DNA of 64,000 bases from Cribrihabitans_A pelagius (GCF_048820915.1 NZ_JBMERR010000011.1:1-64000); one strand, 5' to 3'. Counted from the first letter of the stretch, positions 41,780-53,461 are shown. A program made the numbers and translations. The notes: generated from the letters alone by a model not told the origin.

Positions 41780-42809
41780 GCCCCGCCGCAACCGGCGCGC
41801 CGACGATCACCAGCACGATCCGGGTCAGGTGGTGGGTGATCACGAACCCGAGGTCGGCGCCGGTGACGATGGCGAGCACCGTCATTTCGGCCTGCCCGCC
41901 CGGTGCGAAGGCAAGGAACGCCTCCACCGGGCGGCCCAGCCCGAGCGCGGTGACAAAGGCGGTGAACCCTGCCGCCAGCAGCGCCAGAAGCAGCACGTAG
42001 GCCACCCCCGCCAGCACCACCCGCGTCAGCTCCCCCCAGGTGATGCCGAGGAAATGCACGCCGATGCCGCAGCCGATGAAGAACTGCGCCGCAAGGATTG
42101 CCTCGGCCGGGGGGCGGAAGTGGATGAACCCCGCAAGCGACAGCGCGGCGGTGGCAATCATCGGCCCCAGGATCGAGGCGCCGAACAGGCCAAGCCGCTC
42201 GCCCCCCTTCCAGCCGGTCAGCGCGGCGGCGGCCATCAGCGCAAGCTCGTGCAGCGGCAGCTCCGCGGCGGGCGCGCCGATGGCATTGGTCAGCCCGGCG
42301 CCGTAGGCCAGCGTCAGGAACGCGGGGGCCAGCGTCACGATCAGCAGCACCCGCGTGGCGTGGATCAGCGACAGGGTGCGCGGGTCGCCGCCGGCCTCGG
42401 CGCCGAAAATCACCATGTCCTGCAGCCCGCCCGGCATTGCCGCGTAATAGGCGGTGGGCGCGTCGAACCCCCAGACCCGGCGGAAGAAGGGCACGCCCAC
42501 CAGCCCGATCAGTGCGATGAACCCCGGCACCAGCGCGACCGACATCGCCATCTGCGGCAGCTCCTGCAACAGCGCCGGCGTGATCGACGCACCCACCGCC
42601 ACGCCGAGGATGGTACGCGCCGCGACCGAGACCTGCCCGAAGCCCTTGACCGGCAGATGCGCCAGCGCTGCGATCAGGCAGGCGGCCATCGGGCCGAACA
42701 GGAAGGGCAGGGGCAGCGACAGCGCCCAGAACAGCGCCGCGCCAAGGGCTGCCAGGGCAAAGGTCAGGCCGCGCCGGGCGGTCGGTGTCTCCAGAATGGG
42801 TCTGCGCAT
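41754..42809 (-). CDS. AbrB-family membrane transporter
   Basis: 351 aa integral membrane protein with about ten hydrophobic helices and internal duplication, with the family hallmarks PLPFLFGPMAACLIAALA, YYAAMPGGLQDMVIFGAEAG and FLAFAPGGQAEMTVLAI. AbrB (PF05145) proteins are poorly characterised transporters often next to carboxylate genes. ATG at 42809, divergent from a GntR gene with a strong palindrome between them, so it is probably the GntR target. Confidence 0.8.
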   Translation of the reverse strand: MRRPILETPTARRGLTFALAALGAALFWALSLPLPFLFGPMAACLIAALAHLPVKGFGQVSVAARTILGVAVGASITPALLQELPQMAMSVALVPGFIALIGLVGVPFFRRVWGFDAPTAYYAAMPGGLQDMVIFGAEAGGDPRTLSLIHATRVLLIVTLAPAFLTLAYGAGLTNAIGAPAAELPLHELALMAAAALTGWKGGERLGLFGASILGPMIATAALSLAGFIHFRPPAEAILAAQFFIGCGIGVHFLGITWGELTRVVLAGVAYVLLLALLAAGFTAFVTALGLGRPVEAFLAFAPGGQAEMTVLAIVTGADLGFVITHHLTRIVLVIVGAPVAAGLIARRRPD

Positions 42810-42848
42810 GACGGCCTCCGTCCGGTCTTGACGGGTTTTGTGTACGCC

Positions 42849-42866
42849 TGTATCCAAGTGGATACA
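42849..42866. promoter_or_regulatory. Candidate GntR operator
   Basis: TGTATCCAAGTGGATACA, a perfect 18-bp inverted repeat (8-bp arms, AG centre), midway between the divergent AbrB-family and GntR genes. FadR/FCD-type GntR regulators bind sites of this size, often with TGTATAC-like arms. Confidence 0.6.
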
Positions 42867-42896
42867 AGAGCCATAAACAGCCGCAGCAAGGACCCG

Positions 42897-43577
42897 ATGG
42901 CGCACGACGACAGCACTCCGCAGGGCAATGCCGCCTACATGCGCCTCCTGGCCGAACTGCGCGAGGGGCGGCTGACCCCCGGCGACCGCCTGCGCGAGAC
43001 CGAGCTGGCCGAGCGGCTCGGGGTTTCCCGCACGCCGGTGCGCGAGGCGATCCGCCAGCTTGAGGCCGACGGCATCGTCACCCATGTGCCGCGGCAGGGC
43101 GCCAGCATCCGGACGCTGGATTATGCCGAGGTGATGGAGCTTTACGAGATGCGCGCCGTGCTCGAAGGCACCGCTGCGCGGCTTGCGGCGCGGGCGGCTT
43201 CCGACCTCGAGATCGAGGAGCTCTATGACATGAACCGGGCGCTGGCGGCGCTCGGCCATGTGCCGGAGGCCTTCACGCTGAACCGCCAGTTCCACGCGGC
43301 GCTGCTGGATGCGGCCAAGAACCGGTTTCTGACGCGTTCGATCCACACCCTGCAGAAGACGCTGCTGATCCTCGGGCCGACCACGCTGACAGAGCCGGAC
43401 CGGGCCGAAAAGGCGGTGGAGGAGCATTTCGGCGTGCTCGACGCCATCAAGGCGCGCGACGGAGCGCTGGCCGAAGCCGCGATGCGCGCCCATATCGAAA
43501 CCGCGCAACGGGTGCGGGTGCGGGCGCTGCGCGGCCGGTCCAGCCACGCCCCAGGCTACGATGGCGATCTGCTGTGA
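42897..43577 (+). CDS. GntR-family regulator (FCD domain)
   Basis: 226 aa. N-terminal winged HTH (about 12-78; LRETELAERLGVSRTPVREA, IRQLEADGIV) and an all-helical FCD ligand domain (about 85-215) with metal-ligand-like residues in NRQFHAALLDAA and EEHFGVLDAI. FCD proteins respond to organic acids. It probably represses the divergent AbrB-family transporter and itself through the palindrome at 42849-42866. Confidence 0.88.
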   Translation: MAHDDSTPQGNAAYMRLLAELREGRLTPGDRLRETELAERLGVSRTPVREAIRQLEADGIVTHVPRQGASIRTLDYAEVMELYEMRAVLEGTAARLAARAASDLEIEELYDMNRALAALGHVPEAFTLNRQFHAALLDAAKNRFLTRSIHTLQKTLLILGPTTLTEPDRAEKAVEEHFGVLDAIKARDGALAEAAMRAHIETAQRVRVRALRGRSSHAPGYDGDLL

Positions 43578-43614
43578 TCCCTCTCGTTGACGCGGCACCG
43601 GGCGGCCGTCCGGC

Positions 43615-44298
43615 TCAGCTGCCGATCTTTCCGGCGAGGCGGTGCTGGCTGTCCTTGAGCGCGCCGGCCAGCGCGGGCAAGCGGTCATCGCCAAAGCGGG
43701 TGATCAGGCCGGAGACGGCCAGCGCCCCCAGCAGCCGGCCCTGCGCGGTCATGACCGGAACGGAGACGGCGGCAACCTCCGGGTCGCGCTCCCCGCGCGA
43801 GACGGCATATCCCTCCGCCTGGATCTGAGCATCGGCCTCTTCGGCCCTGCCGGAAAACGCCCGCAGCACCTTGCCGCTTGCGCCCAGCTCCAGCGGCATG
43901 CTGGCGCCTTCGGTGATGGAATGGCGGATCGCCCGCACCGGCTCGCTGCGGTAGAGACAGACCCGCGCCTCCCCCTCGCGGACATAGTAGGAGGCGGTCT
44001 CCCCCGTGGCATCGGACAGCAGCTTCAGCTCCGGCCGCAGGATCTCCGACAGGTCGAAACTCTGGCGGTAGGCGGAGCCAAGCCGCCAGGCCGCGGGCCC
44101 GAGCCGGAACCGCCCCGAGTCCCCGCGCACCAGGTAGCCGAATTTCTCCAGCGACACCGCCATGCGCAGGATGGTGCTTTTGTAAAAGCCTGTCGCCTTG
44201 GCGATCTCGGCCAGCGCGAGTTCCGGCGTGTCCCGGGTGAAGCACTCCAGGATCTGCAACGCCCGGTCGACCGCCTCCACACCCTTTGCCTCTGCCAT
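43615..44298 (-). CDS. IclR-family regulator
   Basis: 227 aa. N-terminal HTH (about 10-70; VDRALQILECF, LALAEIAKATGFYKSTILRM) and IclR effector domain (about 85-225; SYYVREGEARVCLYRSEPVR, GASGKVLRAFSG, SVPVMTAQGRLLGALAVSG). The ATG at 44298 has GGAGG 8 bp upstream; an upstream GTG is less likely. Divergent from the CoA-transferase/lyase pair, which it probably controls. Confidence 0.87.
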   Translation of the reverse strand: MAEAKGVEAVDRALQILECFTRDTPELALAEIAKATGFYKSTILRMAVSLEKFGYLVRGDSGRFRLGPAAWRLGSAYRQSFDLSEILRPELKLLSDATGETASYYVREGEARVCLYRSEPVRAIRHSITEGASMPLELGASGKVLRAFSGRAEEADAQIQAEGYAVSRGERDPEVAAVSVPVMTAQGRLLGALAVSGLITRFGDDRLPALAGALKDSQHRLAGKIGS

Positions 44299-44347
44299 GG
44301 CTGCCCCTCCGTCCGATCCTTGACTCACTCAGCGATTCGCCGCTTAC

Positions 44348-44385
44348 TGTTCTAACAAGTGCAATATCGTTCTGTACAGTGGAAC
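44348..44385. promoter_or_regulatory. Possible IclR operator region
   Basis: Two short inverted repeats lie in the A/T-richer divergent promoter: TGTTCTAACA (44348-44357) and GTTCTGTACAGTGGAAC (44369-44385, containing CTGTACAG). IclR proteins bind short palindromes close to -10/-35. Only position and symmetry support this. Confidence 0.3.
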
Positions 44386-44413
44386 TTATACCGGCAAGTC
44401 GGGGAGACACGCA

Positions 44414-45607
44414 ATGCACAAACCGCTTGAAGGCATCCGGGTTCTCGACCTGACCAATGTCCTTGCCGGCCCGTTCTGCTGCCACCACCTGGCCCATATG
44501 GGGGCCGAGGTGATCAAGGTGGAAGCCGCGGGCCGGGGCGACCTCGCCCGCCAGCTCGGCGCGGACGCGGCGCTGAACGCGAAGGGGATGGGCATCTCTT
44601 TCCTGGCCCAGAACGCGGGCAAGCAATCGGTTACGGTCAACCTCAAGCATCCGAAGGGCAAGGCGCTGTTCCTGAAGCTGGCGGAGACCGCCGATGTCGT
44701 GGTCGAGAACTTCCGCCCCGGCGTGATGAAGCGCCTCGGCGTCGGCTATGAGACCCTGAAGGAGGTCAATCCGCGGCTGATCTACTGCGCGATTTCGGGC
44801 TTCGGCCAGGACGGCCCCTGGATGCACCGCCCGGCTTATGACCAGATCATCCAGGGCGCCTCGGGCGCGATGTCGGTCACCGGCGATCCGGAAGGCGGAC
44901 CCATGCGCGCGGGCTATCCGGCCGCCGACACCGCGGGCGGCATCACCGCCGCCTTCGCCATCGCCGCGGCGCTCAACGGCACGCCGCGCGGCACCTTCAT
45001 CGACGTCTCGATGCTGGAATCGATGCTCGCCGCCATGGGCTGGGTGGTGTCGAACTACCTGATCGGCGGTGCCGAGCCGGCCGCGCATGGCAACGAGAAC
45101 CCGACCTCGGCTCCCTCCGGCACCTTTCAGGCGCAGGGCAGCCTGATCAACATCGCCGCGAACAAGGACGAGCAATGGCGGCTGCTGACCGGCCACCTGG
45201 GGCTCGAACACCTGAGGGACCGGCCCGGATATGCCACCCGGGAGGACCGCAAGCGCCACCGGATCCAGCTCAAGGCGGAGCTTGAAACGGTCTTGAAAAC
45301 GCGGCCCGCGCGGGACTGGGCGAGGGAGCTGAACCGGATCGGCGTGCCCGCGGGCGCGGTGCTCACGGTGCCGGAGATCCTGCAGATGCCGCAGATCACC
45401 GGACGCGGGTTCCTGCACCGGTTTGCGGACGTGCCCGGCGCCGGCCGGGACATCGAGGTGGCGACCACCGGCATCAGGCTCGACGGCGCCGCAGCGGCCC
45501 CTGCCGCCCCGCCGCCCCGGCTGGGCGAACACAATGCGGAGATCTGGGGGGCGCTGGGTGTCACGGAGCAAGACTTGCAGGAGCTGAAAGAGGACGGCGC
45601 GATATGA
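44414..45607 (+). CDS. CaiB/BaiF-type (class III) CoA-transferase
   Basis: 397 aa, moves CoA from a donor acyl-CoA to a carboxylic acid. Class III features are PLEGIRVLDLTNVLAGPFCC (4-23), KVEAAGRGDLAR, VVVENFRPGVMKRLG with the catalytic-region acid near the VENF motif, YCAISGFGQDGPW, and NGTPRGTFIDVSMLESMLA. The next gene encodes a citryl-CoA-lyase-like protein overlapping by ATGA, so the pair should activate a carboxylate as CoA ester and cleave it. Confidence 0.88.
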   Translation: MHKPLEGIRVLDLTNVLAGPFCCHHLAHMGAEVIKVEAAGRGDLARQLGADAALNAKGMGISFLAQNAGKQSVTVNLKHPKGKALFLKLAETADVVVENFRPGVMKRLGVGYETLKEVNPRLIYCAISGFGQDGPWMHRPAYDQIIQGASGAMSVTGDPEGGPMRAGYPAADTAGGITAAFAIAAALNGTPRGTFIDVSMLESMLAAMGWVVSNYLIGGAEPAAHGNENPTSAPSGTFQAQGSLINIAANKDEQWRLLTGHLGLEHLRDRPGYATREDRKRHRIQLKAELETVLKTRPARDWARELNRIGVPAGAVLTVPEILQMPQITGRGFLHRFADVPGAGRDIEVATTGIRLDGAAAAPAAPPPRLGEHNAEIWGALGVTEQDLQELKEDGAI

Positions 45608-46422
45608 GCTGCAGCGGAAACGACGTCTCCGACTGGTGGACCACCAGCATTATCGACATGGCCCCGGGCCGGATCCGCTTGCGCGGCAGGGACATCGAGT
45701 CCCTGATCGGCAGTATCAGCTTTCCCCAGATGATCTGGCTGATGACCCGCGGCACCCTGCCGTCCGAGGCCGAGGCGCGGCTCCTCGAATGCGCGCTGGT
45801 GGCGGCGGTCGACCACGGCCCTCAAGCACCGTCCATCGCCACGGCGCGCATGGCGGTCACCTGCGGGCTGGGACTCAACGGCGCGATGGCCTCGGCGGTG
45901 AACATGCTCGGCGATGTGCACGGCGGCGCGGGCGAACAGGCGGTTGAGCTTTACGCCTGGGTGGACGCGGCGGTGCAGGCAGGCCAGCCGCTGGAGGCCG
46001 CCGCCGCCGCGATGACCGACAGATGGCAGGCGGAGCGCTCGAAATTCGTACCGGGCTTCGGCCACCGCTTCCACAAGCCCGAAGACCCCCGCGCCCCGCG
46101 CCTGCTGGAGCTGGTAGACGAGGCCGCCGAGGCAGGCACCGTCAGCGGCCGCTTCGCCGATATCGGCCGCGCCATGCAGGCGGTGCTGAACAGCTCCAAG
46201 GGCAAGCCGGTGCCGATGAACATCGACGGCGCCACCGCGGTGGTCTACGCCGAGCTTGGCTTTGCCGGCCCGCTGGCGCGCGGGCTGTTCTGCCTGTCCC
46301 GCTCGGTCGGCGTGATCGCGCATGCCTGGGAGCAGATGAACCAGGGCGGCCGCAACAAGGGGCCGGCACCGCCCGCCTGCGGCTGGACCTATTCCGGTCC
46401 GAACCCGATCGCGGGCGCCTGA
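45604..46422 (+). CDS. Citryl-CoA lyase-like protein (short citrate synthase fold)
   Basis: 272 aa, about 60 percent of a citrate synthase and matching the short citryl-CoA lyase branch of that family. The three catalytic residues are kept: His106 (DVHGGAG), His154 (GFGHRFHKPEDPRA) and Asp208 (MNIDGATAV). It would split a citryl- or related hydroxyacyl-CoA into an acyl-CoA and an oxoacid. Coupled to the CoA-transferase upstream; not CitE-like. The exact substrate is not defined. Confidence 0.8.
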   Translation: MSCSGNDVSDWWTTSIIDMAPGRIRLRGRDIESLIGSISFPQMIWLMTRGTLPSEAEARLLECALVAAVDHGPQAPSIATARMAVTCGLGLNGAMASAVNMLGDVHGGAGEQAVELYAWVDAAVQAGQPLEAAAAAMTDRWQAERSKFVPGFGHRFHKPEDPRAPRLLELVDEAAEAGTVSGRFADIGRAMQAVLNSSKGKPVPMNIDGATAVVYAELGFAGPLARGLFCLSRSVGVIAHAWEQMNQGGRNKGPAPPACGWTYSGPNPIAGA

Positions 46423-46437
46423 AATGGCAGCCGGCAG

Positions 46438-46451
46438 TTGAGCCAGATCAT
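46438..46451. promoter_or_regulatory. FNR-type box before the ABC exporter operon
   Basis: TTGAG-CCAG-ATCAT, 8 of 10 positions of TTGAT-N4-ATCAA, 51 bp before the GTG start of the ABC ATPase gene. Weakest of a series of such boxes in 46-63 kb together with the one at 53448. Confidence 0.35.
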
Positions 46452-46501
46452 GTCCGCCGCCGCCTCCGCCGTGCCACCCTGCGCGGGGAAAGGAGCGCGC
46501 A

Positions 46502-47209
46502 GTGCAGCAGCCCGTCTTCATCATGAAAGGCGTCACCAAGGTCTATGACACCGGCGGCGCCAAGGTGCATGCGCTGGCCGGGGTCGACCTGGAGCTCTAC
46601 CGCGGCGAGCTGGCGGTGCTGCTGGGGCCGTCGGGCAGCGGCAAGTCCACGCTGCTCAACATCCTCGGCGGGCTGGACCATGCGACCAGCGGCGCGGTCT
46701 GGTTCGGAGACCTTGAGCTCACCGCCCTGCGCGACCGGGCGCTGACCCGCTACCGGCGCGATCATGTCGGCTTCATCTTCCAGTTCTACAACCTCGTGCC
46801 CAGCCTCACCGCGCGCGAAAACGTGCAGCTGGTGACCGACGTGGCGCAAGACCCGATGCCCGCGGAGGAGGCGCTGGCGCTGGTCGGGCTTGGCCGCCGG
46901 ATGGATCACTTCCCGTCCGAGATGTCCGGCGGCGAGCAGCAGCGCGTCGCCATCGCCCGCGCCATCGCCAAGCGGCCGGAGGTGCTGCTGTGCGACGAGC
47001 CGACCGGGGCGCTCGACAGCAAAACCGGCATTCAGGTGCTGGAGGCGCTGCACCGGATCAACCGCGAGTTCGGCACCACCACGGTGGTGATCACCCACAA
47101 CGCCGATATCCGCAAGATGGCGCACCGGGTGATCTACTTTCAGGACGGGCGCATCAGCCGGATCGCGGAAAACCCCGACCGGCTGGCGCCGGCAGAGATC
47201 AGCTGGTGA
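46502..47209 (+). CDS. ABC exporter ATPase (MacB/LolD-like)
   Basis: 235 aa. Walker A GPSGSGKST (about 43-51), Q-loop FQFYNLVPS, signature MSGGEQQRVAIARA, Walker B VLLCDEPTGALD and VITHNADI. The type VII (MacB/FtsX) family forms mechanotransmission exporters. The start is a GTG at 46502 with AAAGGAG upstream. The FtsX-type permease follows after 3 bp and a fusion protein after that. Confidence 0.88.
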   Translation: MQQPVFIMKGVTKVYDTGGAKVHALAGVDLELYRGELAVLLGPSGSGKSTLLNILGGLDHATSGAVWFGDLELTALRDRALTRYRRDHVGFIFQFYNLVPSLTARENVQLVTDVAQDPMPAEEALALVGLGRRMDHFPSEMSGGEQQRVAIARAIAKRPEVLLCDEPTGALDSKTGIQVLEALHRINREFGTTTVVITHNADIRKMAHRVIYFQDGRISRIAENPDRLAPAEISW

Positions 47210-47212
47210 GAC

Positions 47213-49570
47213 ATGCAGGCATTGGACAGGAAACTCTTGCGGGATTTCAGGCGGCTCTGGGTGCAGGCGCTGGCAATTGCGCTGGTGCTGGCCTGCGGGG
47301 TGGCGATCCTGCTGGCGGCGGTGGGCATGTACCAGGCGCTGGAGGGCACGCGGGAAGCCTATTACGGGCGCAACCGTTTTGCCGATGTCTTTGCCGCCGC
47401 GCGCCGGGCGCCGGAAAGCCTGCTGCCCGAAATCGCCGCCATCGAAGGCGTGCTGGCGCTGGACGCGCGGGCCGGGAGCTTCGCCAGCCTCGACATTCCC
47501 GGCCGGGCGCAGGGTGCGGTGGGCCGGGTGCTGTCGCTGCCGGAAACCGGCCCGCCGCGGCTGAACCTGCCGGTGCTGCGCCGCGGGACCTGGCCCGCGC
47601 GGCCGGGCGAGGTGGTGGTGAACGCGCCCTTTGCCGAGGCCCACCGGCTGGGGCCGGGCGATACCTTCCTGGCCAATCTCGATGGCCGCAAGCAGGCGCT
47701 GACCATCGCCGGCACGGCGCTGTCGCCCGAGTTCATCTATACGCTCGGCCCCGGCGCGCTGATGCCCGACAACGCCGCCTTCGGCGTGATCTGGATGCGG
47801 CGGCAGGAGGCGGAGGCCGCCTTCGGCATGACCGGCGCCTTCAACGACCTGACCCTCAAGGCCGCCCCCGGCGTCGCGGTGGAGGAGGTGATCCTGCGGC
47901 TCGACCAGCTGCTGGAGCCCTACGGCGGGCACGGGGCGGTGACGCGCGCGCAGCACAGCTCGCACGCCATCATCGACGCCGAGATCGCCCAGCTCAGGGG
48001 CACCGCGATGGTGCTGCCGCCGATCTTCTTCGGCATCTCGGCCTTTCTGGTCAGCATGGTGATGGGCCGGATCGTGGCACTGGAACGCGCCGAGATCGGC
48101 CTGTTGAAGGCAGTGGGCTATTCCGACACCGAGGTCTGCCTGCACTACCTGATGCTGGCCGCGCTGGTGGCGCTGGCGGGGATTGCCATCGGCTGGGCGG
48201 CGGGCACCTGGCTGGCGCGGGCGCTGGCGGTGCAATATGCCCGTTTCTTCGACTTTCCCTTCCTGATCTACCGCGTCTCCTACTGGGCCTATGCGATGGC
48301 GGCGCTGGCGGCGCTGCTCACCACCACCGCAGGTGCGGCCCGCAGCGCGCTGAAGGCGGCGCGGCTGGCGCCCGCCGTGGCGATGCTGCCGCCCGCGCCG
48401 CCGCGGTTCAAGCACAGCGTGGCGGACGTGGTGATGCGGCAGCTGCGCCTGTCGCAGCCGGCGGTGATGATCCTGCGCAGTTTCCTGCGCTGGCCGGGGC
48501 GCAGCGCGCTCACCGTTCTGGGGCTGGCGCTGGCAGTGGCCGCCATCGTGTCCTCGGCCTTCTTCTCGGATGCGCTGGACGAGATCGTCGACAGCGCCTT
48601 CGTGCAGTCCAACCGGCAGGACGCGCTGCTGATCTTCACCGAAGACCGCCCGGAAACCGTGCTGGAGGAGGCCCGCGGGCTGCCCGGGGTCCTGCAGGCG
48701 GAGCTGCTGCAATATGCGCCCGCCATCCTGCGCAACGGGCCGCGCTCCAAACGCGTGGCGATCGAGGCGCGCAGGCCGGATGCGGACCTGAGCCGCGTGC
48801 TGGCGAGCAGCGGCCGCGTGGTGAGCGCGCCGCCCGGCGGCATCCTGCTGAGCGAGCGGCTGGCCGCGCAGCTGGACGCCCGGCCGGGCGGTCTGATCGA
48901 GGTGCAGTTCACCTCCGGCCGCCACGAGCGCGCCCGGGTGCCGGTGAGCGGCACCGTGCGGCAGTATTTCGGTCTTGGCGCCTATATGGACCACGCCAGC
49001 CTCAACGCGCTCCTGCGCCAGGCGCCGCAGGCCTCGGCGGTGAGCCTGAACCTCGACAGCAGCCGCCAGCAGGACCTGCACCGCGCAGTGAAGGAGCTGC
49101 CGGCCGCCTCCGGGCTGGTGATGATGGAAGAGATGCGCCGCTCCTTCCGCGAGACGATCCGGCAGAACGTGCTGGTGATGAACACGATCTACACCACCAT
49201 CGCGGTGCTGATCACCATCGGCGTGGCCTACAACGGCGCCCGCATCCAGCTGTCGGAACGCGCCCGCGAGCTTGCCAGCCTGCGCATCCTGGGGTTTTCG
49301 CGCGGTGAGGTCTCCTTCATCCTGGCCGGGGAGATGATGATCCTCGCGCTTCTGGCGCAGCCCCCCGGCTGGCTGATCGGCGCCTGGATCGCGCGCCTTG
49401 CGACGGAGAACTTCGCCAGCGATCTCTACACGATCCCGCTGGTGCTGGAGCCCGCCGCCTTCAGCAGGGCGAGCCTGATCGTGCTGGCGGCTGCGCTGGC
49501 CTCGGTGCTGGTGGTGCGGCGCAGGCTGGACCGGCTGGACCTCGTGGCGGTGATGAAAACCAGGGAGTGA
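47213..49570 (+). CDS. FtsX/MacB-type ABC exporter permease
   Basis: 785 aa. N-terminal membrane helix (about 18-40), a large periplasmic domain, then three-helix FtsX units at about 250-390 and 665-770 (LITIGVAYNGARIQLSERAR, ELASLRILGFSRGEVSFIL, MMILALLAQPPGWLIGAWIA). Two FtsX units in one chain resemble the LolCE/HrtB-like duplicated exporters. It likely moves an envelope-active compound, lipid or lipoprotein, together with the ATPase and HlyD-like partner. Confidence 0.85.
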   Translation: MQALDRKLLRDFRRLWVQALAIALVLACGVAILLAAVGMYQALEGTREAYYGRNRFADVFAAARRAPESLLPEIAAIEGVLALDARAGSFASLDIPGRAQGAVGRVLSLPETGPPRLNLPVLRRGTWPARPGEVVVNAPFAEAHRLGPGDTFLANLDGRKQALTIAGTALSPEFIYTLGPGALMPDNAAFGVIWMRRQEAEAAFGMTGAFNDLTLKAAPGVAVEEVILRLDQLLEPYGGHGAVTRAQHSSHAIIDAEIAQLRGTAMVLPPIFFGISAFLVSMVMGRIVALERAEIGLLKAVGYSDTEVCLHYLMLAALVALAGIAIGWAAGTWLARALAVQYARFFDFPFLIYRVSYWAYAMAALAALLTTTAGAARSALKAARLAPAVAMLPPAPPRFKHSVADVVMRQLRLSQPAVMILRSFLRWPGRSALTVLGLALAVAAIVSSAFFSDALDEIVDSAFVQSNRQDALLIFTEDRPETVLEEARGLPGVLQAELLQYAPAILRNGPRSKRVAIEARRPDADLSRVLASSGRVVSAPPGGILLSERLAAQLDARPGGLIEVQFTSGRHERARVPVSGTVRQYFGLGAYMDHASLNALLRQAPQASAVSLNLDSSRQQDLHRAVKELPAASGLVMMEEMRRSFRETIRQNVLVMNTIYTTIAVLITIGVAYNGARIQLSERARELASLRILGFSRGEVSFILAGEMMILALLAQPPGWLIGAWIARLATENFASDLYTIPLVLEPAAFSRASLIVLAAALASVLVVRRRLDRLDLVAVMKTRE

Positions 49571-49574
49571 GCCC

Positions 49575-50777
49575 ATGCAAGTCAACCTGCGCACCGCGGT
49601 TCTGCTGCTCACCGGCGGGCTGGTGCTGGCCTCATTGCTCTATGTGACCTTCCGCGAGGAGCCGGTGCCGGTTGATCTGCACGCTGTCAGCCGCGGCCCG
49701 ATGCAGATCACCATCGACGCCGATGGCAAGACCCGCATCCGCAACCTCTACGAGGTGGCAGCCCCGATTGCCGGCACCGCGCGGCGCGCGCCAGTGCGGG
49801 CAGGCGACCGGGTGCTGGCGGGCGAGACCGTGGTGGCGATTGTCGAGCCGGTGCGCTCGTCGCTGCTGGACCTGCGCGCCCGGCTGCAGGCGGAGGCCAC
49901 GCTGCAGGAGGCCCGCGCGGCGCTGCATGTGGCGGAGGCCGACCTGCAGAAGGCGGCGGAGGACCGCGCCCATGCGCAGAGCCAGTACGGCCGCATGAAG
50001 GCGCTGGCCGAGCGCAACGTGGTCTCGCTCACCCAGCTGGAGGATGCGACCCAAAGACTCGCCATCGCCTCCGCCGGGGTGGCGGCGGCGGCGGCGCGGG
50101 TGGAGATGTCGCAAGGCACGCTGGAGCGCGCCGAAGCGGCGCTGATCCCGCCCGGGGCCGGCACGCCGGTGCCGGACAGCTGCTGCATCCGCATCACCGC
50201 GCCCGCGGACGGGGTGGTGCTGTCGGTGGTGACCATCAGCGAGCGCCCGGTGCTGCCTGGGGCGCTGCTGCTGACGATCGGCGATCCGGGCGATCTGGAA
50301 CTGGTGGCCGACCTTCTGTCCGCCGATGCGGTGCGCATCGCGCCCGGCGCGCGGGCCAGGATCGAGCGCTGGGGCGGCGCGGAGCCGCTGGAGGCCGAAC
50401 TCGACCGGATCGACCCGGTCGCGGTCACCAAGGTCTCCGCCCTGGGGATCGAGGAGCAGCGGGTCGATGCCTTCTTCACCCTCACCACGCCGCCGGAGCA
50501 GCGCGCGGCGCTGGGGGAGGGGTTCTCGGTCTTTCTGCGCATCGTCGAGTGGGAGGGCGAGGACGTGCTGCGGGTGCCCGTCAGCGCCCTGTTCCGCCGC
50601 GGCGGCGCCTGGGCGGCCTATGTGGCGCAAGACGGCCGCGCGGCGGAGCGCGCGCTCACCCTGGGGCGGCGCAACGGCCAGGTTGCCGAGGTGCGCGCGG
50701 GGCTTGCGGCGGGTGAGGCGGTGATCCTGCACCCGAGCGACGACGTGGCGGACGGCGTGGCGGTCACCGCGCGCTAG
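49575..50777 (+). CDS. Membrane-fusion (HlyD/RND-MFP type) protein
   Basis: 400 aa. A single N-terminal anchor (about 7-25, TAVLLLTGGLVLASLLYVTF), a lipoyl-like half-motif (APIAGTARRAPVRAGDRVLA), a coiled-coil hairpin of about 90-180 rich in Ala/Glu/Arg, the matching second lipoyl half (ITAPADGVVLSVVTISERPV) and a beta-barrel. It bridges the ABC permease to the outer envelope. Starts 4 bp after the permease. Confidence 0.88.
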   Translation: MQVNLRTAVLLLTGGLVLASLLYVTFREEPVPVDLHAVSRGPMQITIDADGKTRIRNLYEVAAPIAGTARRAPVRAGDRVLAGETVVAIVEPVRSSLLDLRARLQAEATLQEARAALHVAEADLQKAAEDRAHAQSQYGRMKALAERNVVSLTQLEDATQRLAIASAGVAAAAARVEMSQGTLERAEAALIPPGAGTPVPDSCCIRITAPADGVVLSVVTISERPVLPGALLLTIGDPGDLELVADLLSADAVRIAPGARARIERWGGAEPLEAELDRIDPVAVTKVSALGIEEQRVDAFFTLTTPPEQRAALGEGFSVFLRIVEWEGEDVLRVPVSALFRRGGAWAAYVAQDGRAAERALTLGRRNGQVAEVRAGLAAGEAVILHPSDDVADGVAVTAR

Positions 50778-50811
50778 GTCAATTTCCGGAACCACTTGAG
50801 GGGCAGACCAT

Positions 50812-53447
<2,636 letters not shown>

Positions 53448-53451
<4 letters not shown>

Positions 53452-53461
53452 CCTTGCTCAA
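53448..53461. promoter_or_regulatory. FNR/Dnr-like box before the VIT1-type gene
   Basis: TTGAC-CTTG-CTCAA has 8 of 10 FNR positions, overlapping the P-type ATPase stop and 34 bp before the next start. Low-information match. Confidence 0.3.

Noticed and set aside
46448..49612. Very long open frame (over 1000 codons) on the minus strand opposite the ABC exporter genes
   Set aside because: It is the low-complexity, His/Arg/Gln-rich shadow of a high-G+C coding region; the plus-strand frames carry Walker, FtsX and fusion-protein motifs.
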